Part shown: positions 1 through 6,192 of the stretch, piece after piece | How the letters are laid out: the number at the start of each line of letters is the position of its first letter | How positions within the stretch are numbered: position 1 is the stretch's first letter | DNA from: Zoogloeaceae bacterium | GTDB taxonomy: Bacteria; Pseudomonadota; Gammaproteobacteria; Burkholderiales; Rhodocyclaceae | Direction of reading: 5' to 3' | Length of the DNA: 6,371 nucleotides | Assembly (NCBI GenBank): GCA_031282665.1 | Contig: JAITDH010000184.1 | Span: 1 to 6,371, forward strand | Program-made: the position numbers and the translations under genes | The notes under the pieces: generated by a model | Told to the model about the DNA's origin: nothing | Seen by the model: only the letters and a program-made list of their open reading frames with translations | Database searches by the model: none

Positions 1-1
1 T

Positions 2-388
2 AACAACATCGTGGATACGGATACCGCGGTTGCCAAAGGTTTTGGCACCGGATTGACGTTTGGACTGGTCGGCACCCTTGTAACGGACGCCTATGAAATG
101 TCCGTTTCCATCACTGCCAACGGAAAAGCTGTCGAACGCGTTGCAGTAAAGCACGCGCTGCACTCCGCGATCGGGAATACAGCAATTCCGGAGGGCATTG
201 AAACGATGCCGCCCAACGAGGCCTTCGAGCGAGTGTTGGAACAAATGATCCTGCGCGTTCTACATGACATCCAGAGCAAGGGGGAACTCTCTCGCTACCA
301 TCTGCCGGAATTTGTAGATACCCATCAGTTGGCGAGAGTCAACCCTTCGTTCCAGGGGACGCTCCGCCTGTCGGCGGCGCGTCCCTGA
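2..388 (+). CDS. 3' end of an unrecognised protein-coding gene
   Basis: The frame is open from the left edge to a TGA at 386-388, giving 128 visible residues. A GTG at 11 could serve as a start, but no ribosome binding site can be judged in the 10 bases before it, and the frame runs on leftwards, so the gene very likely begins outside the window. Visible residues 13-28 form a glycine-rich hydrophobic stretch (GFGTGLTFGLVGTLVT), like the glycine-zipper or membrane-contacting segments of some small envelope lipoproteins. That resemblance is inference, because the N-terminus and any signal peptide are missing. A mixed helical C-terminal half follows (EAFERVLEQMILRVLHDI). The last ten residues (GTLRLSAARP) are encoded by a hairpin repeat at 354-387 and may not be ancestral to the protein. 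I do not recognise the family. The next gene starts 43 bases downstream on the same strand. Confidence 0.6.
   Translation, partial: NNIVDTDTAVAKGFGTGLTFGLVGTLVTDAYEMSVSITANGKAVERVAVKHALHSAIGNTAIPEGIETMPPNEAFERVLEQMILRVLHDIQSKGELSRYHLPEFVDTHQLARVNPSFQGTLRLSAARP
354..387. repeat. Hairpin repeat spanning the stop codon
   Basis: A near-perfect inverted repeat: GGGACGC at 356-362 pairs with GCGTCCC at 379-385, and CCGCC at 364-368 pairs with GGCGG at 373-377, leaving one T/C mismatch and a 4-base loop. No T-run follows it, so it is not a canonical intrinsic terminator. It resembles the short palindromic (REP-like) units scattered in many proteobacterial genomes. It lies inside the coding frame and overlaps the TGA of the upstream gene. 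Confidence 0.7.
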
Positions 389-431
389 ACGCAAACGTCA
401 GGCCACAAGTACTTTTCCAAAGGAGTCAATC

Positions 432-1166
432 ATGTTCGGCAAGTTGTTCGGCTCGAAACAACAAGAGAAACAAGAACCGCAAATGGACCCAAAAACGGCG
501 GCGCTCATCCATGCCATTCGGGAACGCAGCAAGGAAGATCCGCTGGTGGGCGCAAAACTTGGCGCCAAGGAAGTGTTTCAGCGGTTGCTTGCCGCAATGA
601 AGGATTCGAAGGGTGTTCACATCGAGTCTCTCCTGACCGCATTGGGCGCCCTGGCGGGGTATGCATGCCAGGCCAATCTTCGCGCGCAAGCCTTGGCGAA
701 AGGCATGCCGGAAACAGCGCCGTTCCAGGTCGTCGAAACAAAGGACGGCAAGCGGTATTTCTTCGGCGACCCGTTGAACAATGCGCTCGCCGGGCCTCAA
801 TACTCCGTATGGGGCTTGGTGGGCGGCGCTGCGCAGCATGCGGGCGCCAAGGACTTTCCCGATCTGAAAGAAATCTTCCAACACACGGCTTCCGTATTGG
901 GCAGTGCGCAATTCGGGATTCCGCGTGTTCCCGATGATCACAAGCCCGCCGATACGCCACTCCATTACCTGAAGGGCCTTTGGCCGGCACTCTTTCCCAC
1001 CGTGAAACTGTTTTGTCCGAACCCAGCGGAGTGGCCCGTCCTTTATAGCCTCGCCATCCAGGAGGCGATCTACGCGGGCAAGGGATCAATCGACCCCGGT
1101 CTGGCATTTCGCATCGTCATGGAAAGTGCCATTCCAATGTCGAAGGTCGATCTTGCCAACCCCTGA
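432..1166 (+). CDS. Hypothetical protein, 244 residues
   Basis: A complete reading frame whose ATG is preceded by a strong Shine-Dalgarno sequence (AAAGGAG at 419-425, 6 bases away), which fixes the start. I do not recognise the family. The short N-terminus (MFGKLFGSKQQEKQEPQ) is basic and polar with no signal peptide, so a cytoplasmic location is likely. Residues 20-85 look helical (DPKTAALIHAIRERS and EVFQRLLAAMKDSK), ending in a small apolar segment (LLTALGALAGYACQ, 67-80). Residues 105-140 hold a motif-rich centre (GKRYFFGDPLNNAL, then a Gly/Ala-rich GLVGGAAQHAGAK). The C-terminal third is rich in Trp, Pro and aromatics (HYLKGLWPALFPTVKLFCPN). No catalytic motif is evident. It starts 43 bases after the preceding gene on the same strand and may share its transcript. 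The unrelated frames inside it, on both strands, are taken to be overlaps without function. Confidence 0.85.
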   Translation: MFGKLFGSKQQEKQEPQMDPKTAALIHAIRERSKEDPLVGAKLGAKEVFQRLLAAMKDSKGVHIESLLTALGALAGYACQANLRAQALAKGMPETAPFQVVETKDGKRYFFGDPLNNALAGPQYSVWGLVGGAAQHAGAKDFPDLKEIFQHTASVLGSAQFGIPRVPDDHKPADTPLHYLKGLWPALFPTVKLFCPNPAEWPVLYSLAIQEAIYAGKGSIDPGLAFRIVMESAIPMSKVDLANP

Positions 1167-1198
1167 CATGGGACTCCACAATGACAATGCACTTGGTT

Positions 1199-1258
1199 GT
1201 CGATTTTGATCGACGATAACAGCTGTAGGGGCGCATGCAATGCGCCCCTACAAAATCG
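1199..1258. repeat. Nested hairpins in the intergenic region
   Basis: Two adjacent hairpins in the 170-base gap 1167-1336. The first pairs GTCGAT (1199-1204) with ATCGAC (1209-1214). The second is a perfect 13-bp stem with a 3-base loop: TGTAGGGGCGCAT (1224-1236) against ATGCGCCCCTACA (1240-1252). An alternative outer pairing exists between CGATTTTG (1201-1208) and CAAAATCG (1251-1258). TGTAGGGGCG...CGCCCCTACA palindromes are, from memory, a common dispersed intergenic repeat type. No T-run follows, so a terminator role is possible but not shown. The rest of the gap (1259-1336) is fairly AT-rich and holds no promoter I would call. Confidence 0.75.
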
Positions 1259-1336
1259 CGTTGCCTTGTTTCCAGGCATTTTTATGAATCGAATTTATAG
1301 GTTCAATCAGCGTGAAACACTACATCAGGTGGCTCG

Positions 1337-1825
1337 ATGAATCGCTGCCCGCAGGAGTCTGAAGTGGAACCCGGCAGGGTTCTTCGACACTTCACCGAGA
1401 AAGAAGCTCTCAAGTGGGCAGAACGGTGGATCTCCGTCTACGCCCAGGATGCCCGCGGGGCAAACATCAAAGCCTACCTTTGGCACACCTTCAGTTCCGG
1501 CCGCTACCCCTGCGTCTGCAAGCAAGAGGCTGAAGATTCTTATCGGCGCCAGATTGCGACTGAAATCGTCGTTCTTTCGAATAGCCGCCGCTCCGGTTTG
1601 CTCACTGACGCGTTGCCGACCAATCTGGCTTGCATGGACTACTGCGTGTTTCCTGTCAACATGGCATGGACAATGGCATTCACCCATGAGGATGGCTGGT
1701 TGGGCCCCTACTTCGCCACCCATCCCGACTACAAAAAGTTGGTCGCCCAGGATGCCGAGCGACTGCGTGCGCTTCAGCAGAAAGCGAAAGAAATCGAGCA
1801 TGCAAAGCAAAGAGGCTGGTTATGA
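1337..1825 (+). CDS. DUF4275-like protein, 162 residues
   Basis: The ATG at 1337 follows AGGTGG (1327-1332), and an in-frame TGA at 1313 rules out a much longer start. Two blocks match what I remember of the DUF4275 family: YLWHTFSSGRYPC (residues 47-59), like the family's YLWHxFSYE block, and a C-terminal VFPVNMAWTMAFTHEDG followed by WLGPYF (104-126), like the family's xWTYVxTHExxxGPYF. The family is soluble, about 140-160 residues long and of unknown function, so the length fits. The conserved His/Trp/Glu residues could form a binding or active site, but no reaction is known to me. The C-terminus (137-160) is a charged helix. It follows a hairpin-containing gap and is probably its own transcript or the first gene of a pair with the next one, 69 bases downstream. 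The family call rests on motif memory, not a search. Confidence 0.75.
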   Translation: MNRCPQESEVEPGRVLRHFTEKEALKWAERWISVYAQDARGANIKAYLWHTFSSGRYPCVCKQEAEDSYRRQIATEIVVLSNSRRSGLLTDALPTNLACMDYCVFPVNMAWTMAFTHEDGWLGPYFATHPDYKKLVAQDAERLRALQQKAKEIEHAKQRGWL

Positions 1826-1884
1826 AACAACTCCTCCGACAAGGGGCACGCAAGAGATTTATCACAAACGCATCATTTTTTACC

Positions 1885-1889
1885 AGGAG
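1885..1889 (+). promoter_or_regulatory. Ribosome binding site of the 191-residue protein
   Basis: AGGAG lies 5 bases before the ATG at 1895. It decides the start in favour of this frame over a different-frame ATG at 1822, which overlaps the preceding stop codon and has no comparable site. Confidence 0.75.
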
Positions 1890-1894
1890 CCAAT

Positions 1895-2470
1895 ATGGGC
1901 GCGTTCTACACCAATGTAACCGTTCGCAGTTCCTCACGGGAGGAAGTTCTTTCCTATCTCGACGGCAGGACTGCTTTTGTCGCGCCGGTGCGGAATGGCT
2001 ACATCACCATATACGACAAGCAATGCGACGAAGGCGGTCTTCATCCGAATGAGTTCTCTTCGGATATATCGCGCCACCTGAATACGGTGGCATTTCTCGT
2101 TACGGTGCATGACGATGACGTTCTGTACTTTGATGTGTTTGAAAATGGAGAGCACAGGGACGAGTACGACTCCTGTCCAAACTATTTCTCGGAAGATGAC
2201 GAGTTCCTCCCTCCGAAAGGCGGAAATCCTGAAGTCCTTTGCGCGCTGTTCAACTGCGCGAACATGGCAGCCGTCAGGGATGTTCTTTACGCCGATGACG
2301 AGGATTCTGAAATCTGCATTTTCGCCACGGAGCGGCATCGTGTGCTTGCCGAACTGCTCCAACTTCCCGCCTCGTCGGTAGGCCATGGATATGATTACCT
2401 TGCTGAGGGTGAAGTGCCAGAAGGGTTATCCAAAGATGATCTCATCCATATTTCTCCGCGGAATCCATGA
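1895..2470 (+). CDS. Hypothetical acidic protein, 191 residues
   Basis: A complete frame with a good ribosome binding site. There is no signal peptide or membrane segment, so it is likely cytoplasmic. The protein is strongly acidic, with clusters HDDDVLYFD (72-80), SEDDEF (99-104) and YADDEDSEI (132-140). The N-terminus (MGAFYTNVTVRSSSREEV) and the following AFVAPVRNGYITIYDKQCDE (27-46) read as beta strands around a small alpha/beta domain. DEYDSCPNYF (89-98) is a compact conserved-looking motif, and the C-terminal part (145-165) is helical. From memory, similar MGAFYTxVxVR...NGYxxVYD...DEYxSCPxYF proteins occur as orphan hypotheticals in diverse bacteria. I know no experimentally assigned function. 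Its small, acidic nature beside a DUF4275-like gene would suit an immunity or antitoxin-like role, but that is only a guess. Sampled stretches (45% GC over 2101-2160) are lower in GC than most of pheT. Confidence 0.85.
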   Translation: MGAFYTNVTVRSSSREEVLSYLDGRTAFVAPVRNGYITIYDKQCDEGGLHPNEFSSDISRHLNTVAFLVTVHDDDVLYFDVFENGEHRDEYDSCPNYFSEDDEFLPPKGGNPEVLCALFNCANMAAVRDVLYADDEDSEICIFATERHRVLAELLQLPASSVGHGYDYLAEGEVPEGLSKDDLIHISPRNP

Positions 2471-2500
2471 CGTACCAACTACGGCGTCTGGTTTCCTGGG

Positions 2501-2674
2501 GGTGGCGTTGGTTTTGTAGGTTGGATGGAGCCGAAGGCGCAATCCGACATTCCAACCCATACGATGCGCAGTATCGCAAAGCAAAGCAATCAAAGAACAG
2601 CGGCGCAAGCGCCGGTGATGAACGATTGTCGGATTACGCCTGCGGCTCATCCAACCTACAAAACCTACGAAACC
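2501..2674. repeat. MITE-like long inverted repeat
   Basis: The left arm at 2510-2548 and the right arm at 2628-2665 are reverse complements except for one extra G in the left arm and two substitutions. A weaker 9-base extension (2501-2509 against 2666-2674, six matches) lengthens each arm. The arms contain the motif GTAGGTTGGATG...AATCCGAC, which I remember as a dispersed repeat in many beta- and gammaproteobacteria. Between the arms lie 79 bases without a credible gene, containing a perfect small hairpin, CGGCGC-AA-GCGCCG (2601-2614). There is no transposase, so if mobile it would be a non-autonomous element. It lies between convergent genes and its RNA hairpin could hinder read-through from both sides, though no T-run is present. 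The flanking bases 2471-2500 and 2675-2716 show nothing else. Confidence 0.8.
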
Positions 2675-2716
2675 ACATCGCTCATCCACTTTGGATTGCA
2701 CCCGGGTTCCTGAGCA

Positions 2717-3373
2717 TTACGCCGCCTTGTCGGCTTTCCCGGCGGTTTTCCCAGCGATTTTCCCGGATTTGCCGGTCTCGTTTTTCTCGTCCTTCCCGGG
2801 GGAGGAAAAATCGAGCGCGGGGAACAATTCCGGCGTGATGGGAGCGGACTCGGGCGCGGCCTCGGGCACCGGCGCGGATCCCGCTCCGGCAGGCGCGTTC
2901 GGTGCTTTGGCGGCAACGTCGGCAGTGGTGTTGGCAACGTCGGCGGCAACGTTGACAGCATTGGCGGCGGGCGCGATTTCCCGCGCGCCGCCCAGCAATT
3001 CCAGGAGGGCCTTCAGTTCGGCGCGGATTCCCGCCAGGGAGAGGGGTTTTTTCTCCACTTCGCCCGCCGCCTGGGCCGCAGCTTGCAGGAGTTCTTCCTC
3101 GAGCCGGTTGCGCGCGCCGCTGATGGTGAAGCATTGGCTGTAGAGAAGCTCGCGGATGCGCCGCACCAGCAGCACTTCGTGATGCTGGTAATAGCGCCGG
3201 TTGCCGCGCCGCTTGACGACGGATTTCAACTGCGTGAATTCCTGCTCCCAATAGCGCAGCACATGCGGCTTGACGCCACACAGCTCGCTCACTTCGCCGA
3301 TGGTGAAGTAGCGCTTGGCGGGAATGGGCGGGAGCTCATCCTCCTCGCCGGGAGGATTATGCCGATGTTCCAT
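2717..3373 (-). CDS. MerR-family transcriptional regulator with long low-complexity tail
   Basis: Residues 21-90 form a MerR-type winged helix-turn-helix: [20 protein letters not shown], then YWEQEF, then the wing KRRGNRRYY (54-62) and helix [13 protein letters not shown]. The gene after ihfA in Betaproteobacteria is usually this regulator, so the position supports the call. A helical segment (88-130) could be a dimerisation coil. No effector-binding cysteine pattern like that of the mercury sensor is seen; C32 and C81 are isolated. From residue 131 the protein becomes an Ala/Pro-rich stretch with repeated ADVA (144-147, 151-154), ending in a basic tail ([18 protein letters not shown]). As I recall, relatives stop at about 120-150 residues, so the 218-residue length is unusual. 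The ATG lies inside the end of ihfA (17-base overlap) with a GGAG site (3384-3387) 10 bases before it, suggesting translational coupling. The target genes cannot be told from the sequence. Confidence 0.92.
   Translation of the reverse strand: MEHRHNPPGEEDELPPIPAKRYFTIGEVSELCGVKPHVLRYWEQEFTQLKSVVKRRGNRRYYQHHEVLLVRRIRELLYSQCFTISGARNRLEEELLQAAAQAAGEVEKKPLSLAGIRAELKALLELLGGAREIAPAANAVNVAADVANTTADVAAKAPNAPAGAGSAPVPEAAPESAPITPELFPALDFSSPGKDEKNETGKSGKIAGKTAGKADKAA
2733..2768 (-). repeat. 12-bp tandem repeat coding for the basic MerR tail
   Basis: Three consecutive 12-base units (starting at 2733, 2745 and 2757) share a core TTTCCC on the + strand. Units 1 and 2 differ at two positions, units 2 and 3 at four. 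On the coding strand they give GK-x-A type steps within the tail [12 protein letters not shown]. The unit length keeps the frame, so copy number can change without breaking the gene. Confidence 0.6.
2912..2956 (-). repeat. Short in-frame repeats coding for the ADVA region
   Basis: GGCAACGTCGGC occurs exactly at 2912-2923 and 2933-2944, and a third partial copy (GGCAACGT) starts at 2945. Spacings of 21 and 12 bases keep the frame. The two full copies encode Ala-Asp-Val-Ala in the alanine-rich linker of the MerR-family protein. Confidence 0.6.
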
Positions 3374-3662
3374 TCAGGGATTTCTCCACGTCGGATTTCA
3401 GCTTCTGGCTGGCATGAAAAGTGACGACGCGACGGGCGCTGATGGGGATTTCTTCGCCGGTCTTGGGATTGCGCCCCGGACGCAGCGGCTTGTCGCGCAA
3501 CTGGAAATTGCCAAAGCCGGAAAGCTTGACGCCTTCGCCTCTTTCGAGCGCGTCGCGGATTTCCTCGAAAAAGGCTTCCACCATTTCCTTGGCTTCGCGT
3601 TTGTTGATGCCCACCTGTTCGAAAAGCAGGTTGGAAATATCCGCTTTGGTGAGTGTCTCCAT
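3357..3662 (-). CDS. ihfA: Integration host factor subunit alpha
   Basis: IhfA pairs with IhfB to form a heterodimer that binds specific DNA sites and bends them sharply, acting in the nucleoid in transcription, recombination and replication. The whole 101-residue length fits the family (about 100). Residues 1-45 form the helical dimerisation body ([20 protein letters not shown]). [20 protein letters not shown] (49-68) is the HU/IHF signature, with the intercalating proline at P66 in the beta arm. [14 protein letters not shown] (77-90) closes the core. The alpha identity is favoured by this signature and by the position directly after pheT, the usual place of ihfA in proteobacteria. The start [10 protein letters not shown] is preceded by AAGG (3670-3673) 7 bases away. 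The gap to pheT is only 36 bases, so it is cotranscribed with it. Its end overlaps the following merR start. Confidence 0.97.
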   Translation of the reverse strand: METLTKADISNLLFEQVGINKREAKEMVEAFFEEIRDALERGEGVKLSGFGNFQLRDKPLRPGRNPKTGEEIPISARRVVTFHASQKLKSDVEKSLNGTSA

Positions 3663-3680
3663 CGTTGAGCCTTGAACCCG

Positions 3681-3698
3681 GATTTTGCTGATTTTGCT
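3681..3698. repeat. 9-bp tandem duplication between pheT and ihfA
   Basis: GATTTTGCT occurs twice head to tail (3681-3689 and 3690-3698) and fills half of the 36-base gap between the pheT stop and the ihfA start. It is probably a slippage duplication. No regulatory meaning is evident. Confidence 0.55.
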
Positions 3699-6065
3699 TT
3701 AAGCACGCAGTTGCGCCTGAAAATTTTGTTCCAGCCATGCGGTGATTTTTGCTACTACGCCATCAATGTCCGCATCTAACAAAGTACGTTGAGTATCTTG
3801 CATAACTATCCGGAAAGCAAGGCTTTTTTTCCCTTCGGGGATTCCTTTTCCCTGGTAGAGATCGAAAAGCTGGATGTCGCAAACCTGCTCTGGCGCGGTT
3901 TTTTTCAGGCCCGCCTCAATCTCACGCCAGGAAAGTTCCTGATCCACCACGATGGCGAGATCGCGCGCGGCGGGCTGGAAGCGGGAGACTTCCGCATAGG
4001 CCGGAATGCGCGCCGTCATGAGCGCTTCCAGGTCGATTTCGAAGAGGATGGGCGCGGCGGGCAGTTCGTAGCGTTGCGTCCATTGCGGGTGCAGTTCGCC
4101 GAGCCAGCCGATTTCCCGCTCGCCCAGGAAAACGCGCGCCGCGCGCCCCGGATGCAGGGCGGGATGGGAGGCGGGAAGCAGGGTCGCTTCGGCGGGGGCG
4201 AGCAGGGCGGCGAGATCGCCCTTGAGGTCGAAAAAGTCGACCCGGCGATTGTCCCGCCCCCATCCTTCCGGCTCCGCCGTGCCGTAGGCGAGCGCGGCCA
4301 GGCGCAGCGGCTGCGCGTATTCTCCCGTGCCTTGCGCGAAGGCGCGCCCCACTTCGAAGACGCGGACGCGCGATTGCTTGCGTTTCAGGTTGCCCGCCAG
4401 GGTTTCGACCAGGCCGCCGAGCAGGGAAGAGCGCATGACCGCCAGATGACTGGCAATGGGATTGGCCAGCCGGACGGGATGGGCATTGGCGGCGAAATCG
4501 GCCTCCCAGGCTTCCGGCACGAAGGAAAAATTGATTACCTCCTGGAAGCCGCGATCCGCCATTTGCCGGCGGATCGACGCCAGCGGCCGTTCCGCCTCGG
4601 CCTGCGGCAGCATGGCCAGCCGGCCTTGCGGCGCGGGGCCGGGAATGTTGTCGTAGCCATGCAGCCGGGCGATTTCCTCGATCAGATCGACATCCAGCGC
4701 CAGATCGAAACGGTAGCTGGGCGGCGTCACGAGAAAATCCTCGCCATCCCGCGCAAAGGGGAGCGCCAGCCGCGAGAAGAAATTCGCCACCTCTTCGGCG
4801 GTAAAGGAGATGCCCAGCACCCTGGCCAGACGGGAAAGGGAAAGGCGCACCGGCGGCCGCGCGGGCAATTCGGCGACGGTACGCGCCTGCGTCACTGGCC
4901 CGGCCTTGCCGCCGCAGATTTCCAGGATCAGCGCGCTGGCGCGCTCCAGGGCATTGGCGCAATTGCCCCAATCGACGCCGCGTTCGTAGCGATGGGAAGC
5001 GTCGCTGGAAAAATTGTAACGGCGCGCCCGCCCGGCAATGGCATCCGGCGCGAAAAAGGCGGATTCCAGGAAAACGTCGCGCGTTTCCAGGGTGATGCCG
5101 CTTTCCTCGCCGCCCATGATGCCGGCCATCGCGCGCGCCTTTTCCGCGTCCGCGATGACCAGCACGTCGTCGGAAAGCTCGATCTCCTGTCCATTCAGGA
5201 GGCGAAGCCTTTCCCCCTTCACCGCCATGCGGGCGCGGATATCGCCGCTGATCCTGGCGTTGTCGAAAGCATGCAGCGGCTGGCCCAGTTCCAGGAGCAC
5301 ATAATTGGTCACATCGACCAGCGCGGAAATGGAACGCAGGCCGCTGCGCTCCAGGCGGCGGCGCATCCATTCCGGCGTCGGCGCCTTCGCATCGACGCCG
5401 GCGATCACCCGCCCGCAATAGCATGGACAGGCGAGGGGCGCTTCCAGCCGCACCTGGCGGGCATCGTCGAGGGTGACGGGCGCCGGCGGCGTGGCCGGAT
5501 AGACGGCGGGCGCGCCAGTCAGGGCTGCCACCTCGCGGGCGATGCCGGCCAGCGACAGGCAGTCGGCGCGGTTGGGCGTCAATTTCAGGGTAAAAAGATG
5601 ATCGTCCAGATCGAGATGAACGCGCAGATCCGTTCCCACCGGCGCGTCATCCGGCAATTCCAGCAGACCGGCGGCATTCTCGGCGATGCCCAGTTCCTTC
5701 GCCGAACACAACATGCCCGACGATTCCACGCCGCGCACCTTCGCCACCTTGATCCTGAAATCGCCGGGCAGGCAGGCCCCCGGCAAGGCGCAGGGCACTT
5801 TCAGATCCTTCCTGGCGTTGGGCGCTCCGCAGACGATCTGCCGGGGCGCGGCCTCGCCCGCATCCACCTGGCAGACATTCAGCCGGTCGGCGTCCGGATG
5901 TTTCTCCACACTGACGATCCGCGCCACCACTACCTTGGCGAAGGCGGGCGCGACAGGGGAGATTTCCTCCACCTCCAGCCCGGCCATGGTCAGGAGATGG
6001 GCCAGTTCATCACTGGACGAAGAAGGATTGACGAAGGTTCTCAGCCAGGATTCGGAAAATTTCAT
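3699..6065 (-). CDS. pheT: Phenylalanyl-tRNA synthetase beta subunit
   Basis: PheT forms the alpha2-beta2 enzyme with PheS that charges tRNA-Phe with phenylalanine in the cytoplasm; the beta chain binds tRNA and edits mis-charged Tyr-tRNA. The 788 residues match the family (795 in E. coli). Domains in order: N-terminal MKFSESWLRTFVNP; tRNA-binding OB fold about 42-148 (VEKHPDADRLNVCQVDAG, VRGVESSGMLCSAKELGI); B3/B4 editing region about 210-386 (LVDVTNYVLLELGQPLHAFD, AGIMGGEESG, SHRYERGVD); B5 about 402-472 (ending LIEEIARLHGYDNIP); catalytic-like core about 485-685 (FQEVINFSF, NPIASHLAVMRSSLLGGL, RVFEVGR); and the anticodon-binding FDX-ACB domain about 695-787 (PAARDLAIVVD, QLFDLYQGKGIPEGKKSLAF). 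All appear intact. The start is the canonical one, with a modest GAGAA site 4 bases before it. The partner pheS is not upstream as expected. The coding sequence for the last domain is much lower in GC than the rest. Confidence 0.98.
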   Translation of the reverse strand: MKFSESWLRTFVNPSSSSDELAHLLTMAGLEVEEISPVAPAFAKVVVARIVSVEKHPDADRLNVCQVDAGEAAPRQIVCGAPNARKDLKVPCALPGACLPGDFRIKVAKVRGVESSGMLCSAKELGIAENAAGLLELPDDAPVGTDLRVHLDLDDHLFTLKLTPNRADCLSLAGIAREVAALTGAPAVYPATPPAPVTLDDARQVRLEAPLACPCYCGRVIAGVDAKAPTPEWMRRRLERSGLRSISALVDVTNYVLLELGQPLHAFDNARISGDIRARMAVKGERLRLLNGQEIELSDDVLVIADAEKARAMAGIMGGEESGITLETRDVFLESAFFAPDAIAGRARRYNFSSDASHRYERGVDWGNCANALERASALILEICGGKAGPVTQARTVAELPARPPVRLSLSRLARVLGISFTAEEVANFFSRLALPFARDGEDFLVTPPSYRFDLALDVDLIEEIARLHGYDNIPGPAPQGRLAMLPQAEAERPLASIRRQMADRGFQEVINFSFVPEAWEADFAANAHPVRLANPIASHLAVMRSSLLGGLVETLAGNLKRKQSRVRVFEVGRAFAQGTGEYAQPLRLAALAYGTAEPEGWGRDNRRVDFFDLKGDLAALLAPAEATLLPASHPALHPGRAARVFLGEREIGWLGELHPQWTQRYELPAAPILFEIDLEALMTARIPAYAEVSRFQPAARDLAIVVDQELSWREIEAGLKKTAPEQVCDIQLFDLYQGKGIPEGKKSLAFRIVMQDTQRTLLDADIDGVVAKITAWLEQNFQAQLRA

Positions 6066-6112
6066 GGGATTCTCGATACGCCACCTGGAACGATGGCGCG
6101 CAAAAAGAAGGG

Positions 6113-6118
6113 ATTATA
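6113..6118 (-). promoter_or_regulatory. Candidate -10 box for the pheT operon
   Basis: A perfect TATAAT on the - strand lies 47 bases before the pheT ATG and is preceded directly by TG. No good -35 hexamer is found at 16-18 bases: the best match, TTGCCC (6143-6148), is 24 bases away, too far. It may be a weak or activator-dependent promoter. The leader between it and the ATG has a pyrimidine-rich stretch (CCCTTCTTTTTG) and no attenuator-like Phe-rich leader peptide that I can see. The rest of the gap 6066-6192 is GC-rich with a small GGCCGGCC palindrome and no gene. Confidence 0.5.
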
Positions 6119-6192
6119 CAGGGCGGGAAAAACTCCGGGCGGGGGCAAGACCTCGGCCGGCCCGCGCCGTTGTTCCACTTTTATTAACGAGG

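Noticed and set aside
426..1107. Long open frames on the - strand opposite the 244-residue gene
   Set aside because: They lie antisense to a frame with a strong ribosome binding site, and their Arg/Pro/Cys-rich products look like non-coding readings.
1822..2052. A 76-codon frame whose ATG overlaps the DUF4275-like gene's stop codon
   Set aside because: The ATGA overlap is tempting, but the frame overlaps the well-supported 191-residue gene out of phase and the product is rich in Arg, Ser and Cys.
2685..2715. A possible tRNA fragment suggested by a T-arm-like stretch on the - strand
   Set aside because: No acceptor stem, D arm or anticodon arm could be placed around it.
2691..3143. A + strand frame opposite merR with an Ala/Ser-rich product
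   Set aside because: It is antisense to the repeat-rich end of merR, and its composition follows from the GC-rich repeats.
3922..5424. A 500-codon open frame on the - strand inside pheT
   Set aside because: It overlaps pheT in another frame and its protein is dominated by Arg, Gly and Ala, as expected from an out-of-frame reading of GC-rich DNA.
6143..6148. TTGCCC as the -35 box for the TATAAT upstream of pheT
   Set aside because: The spacing is 24 bases, outside the 16-18 range for the main sigma factor.
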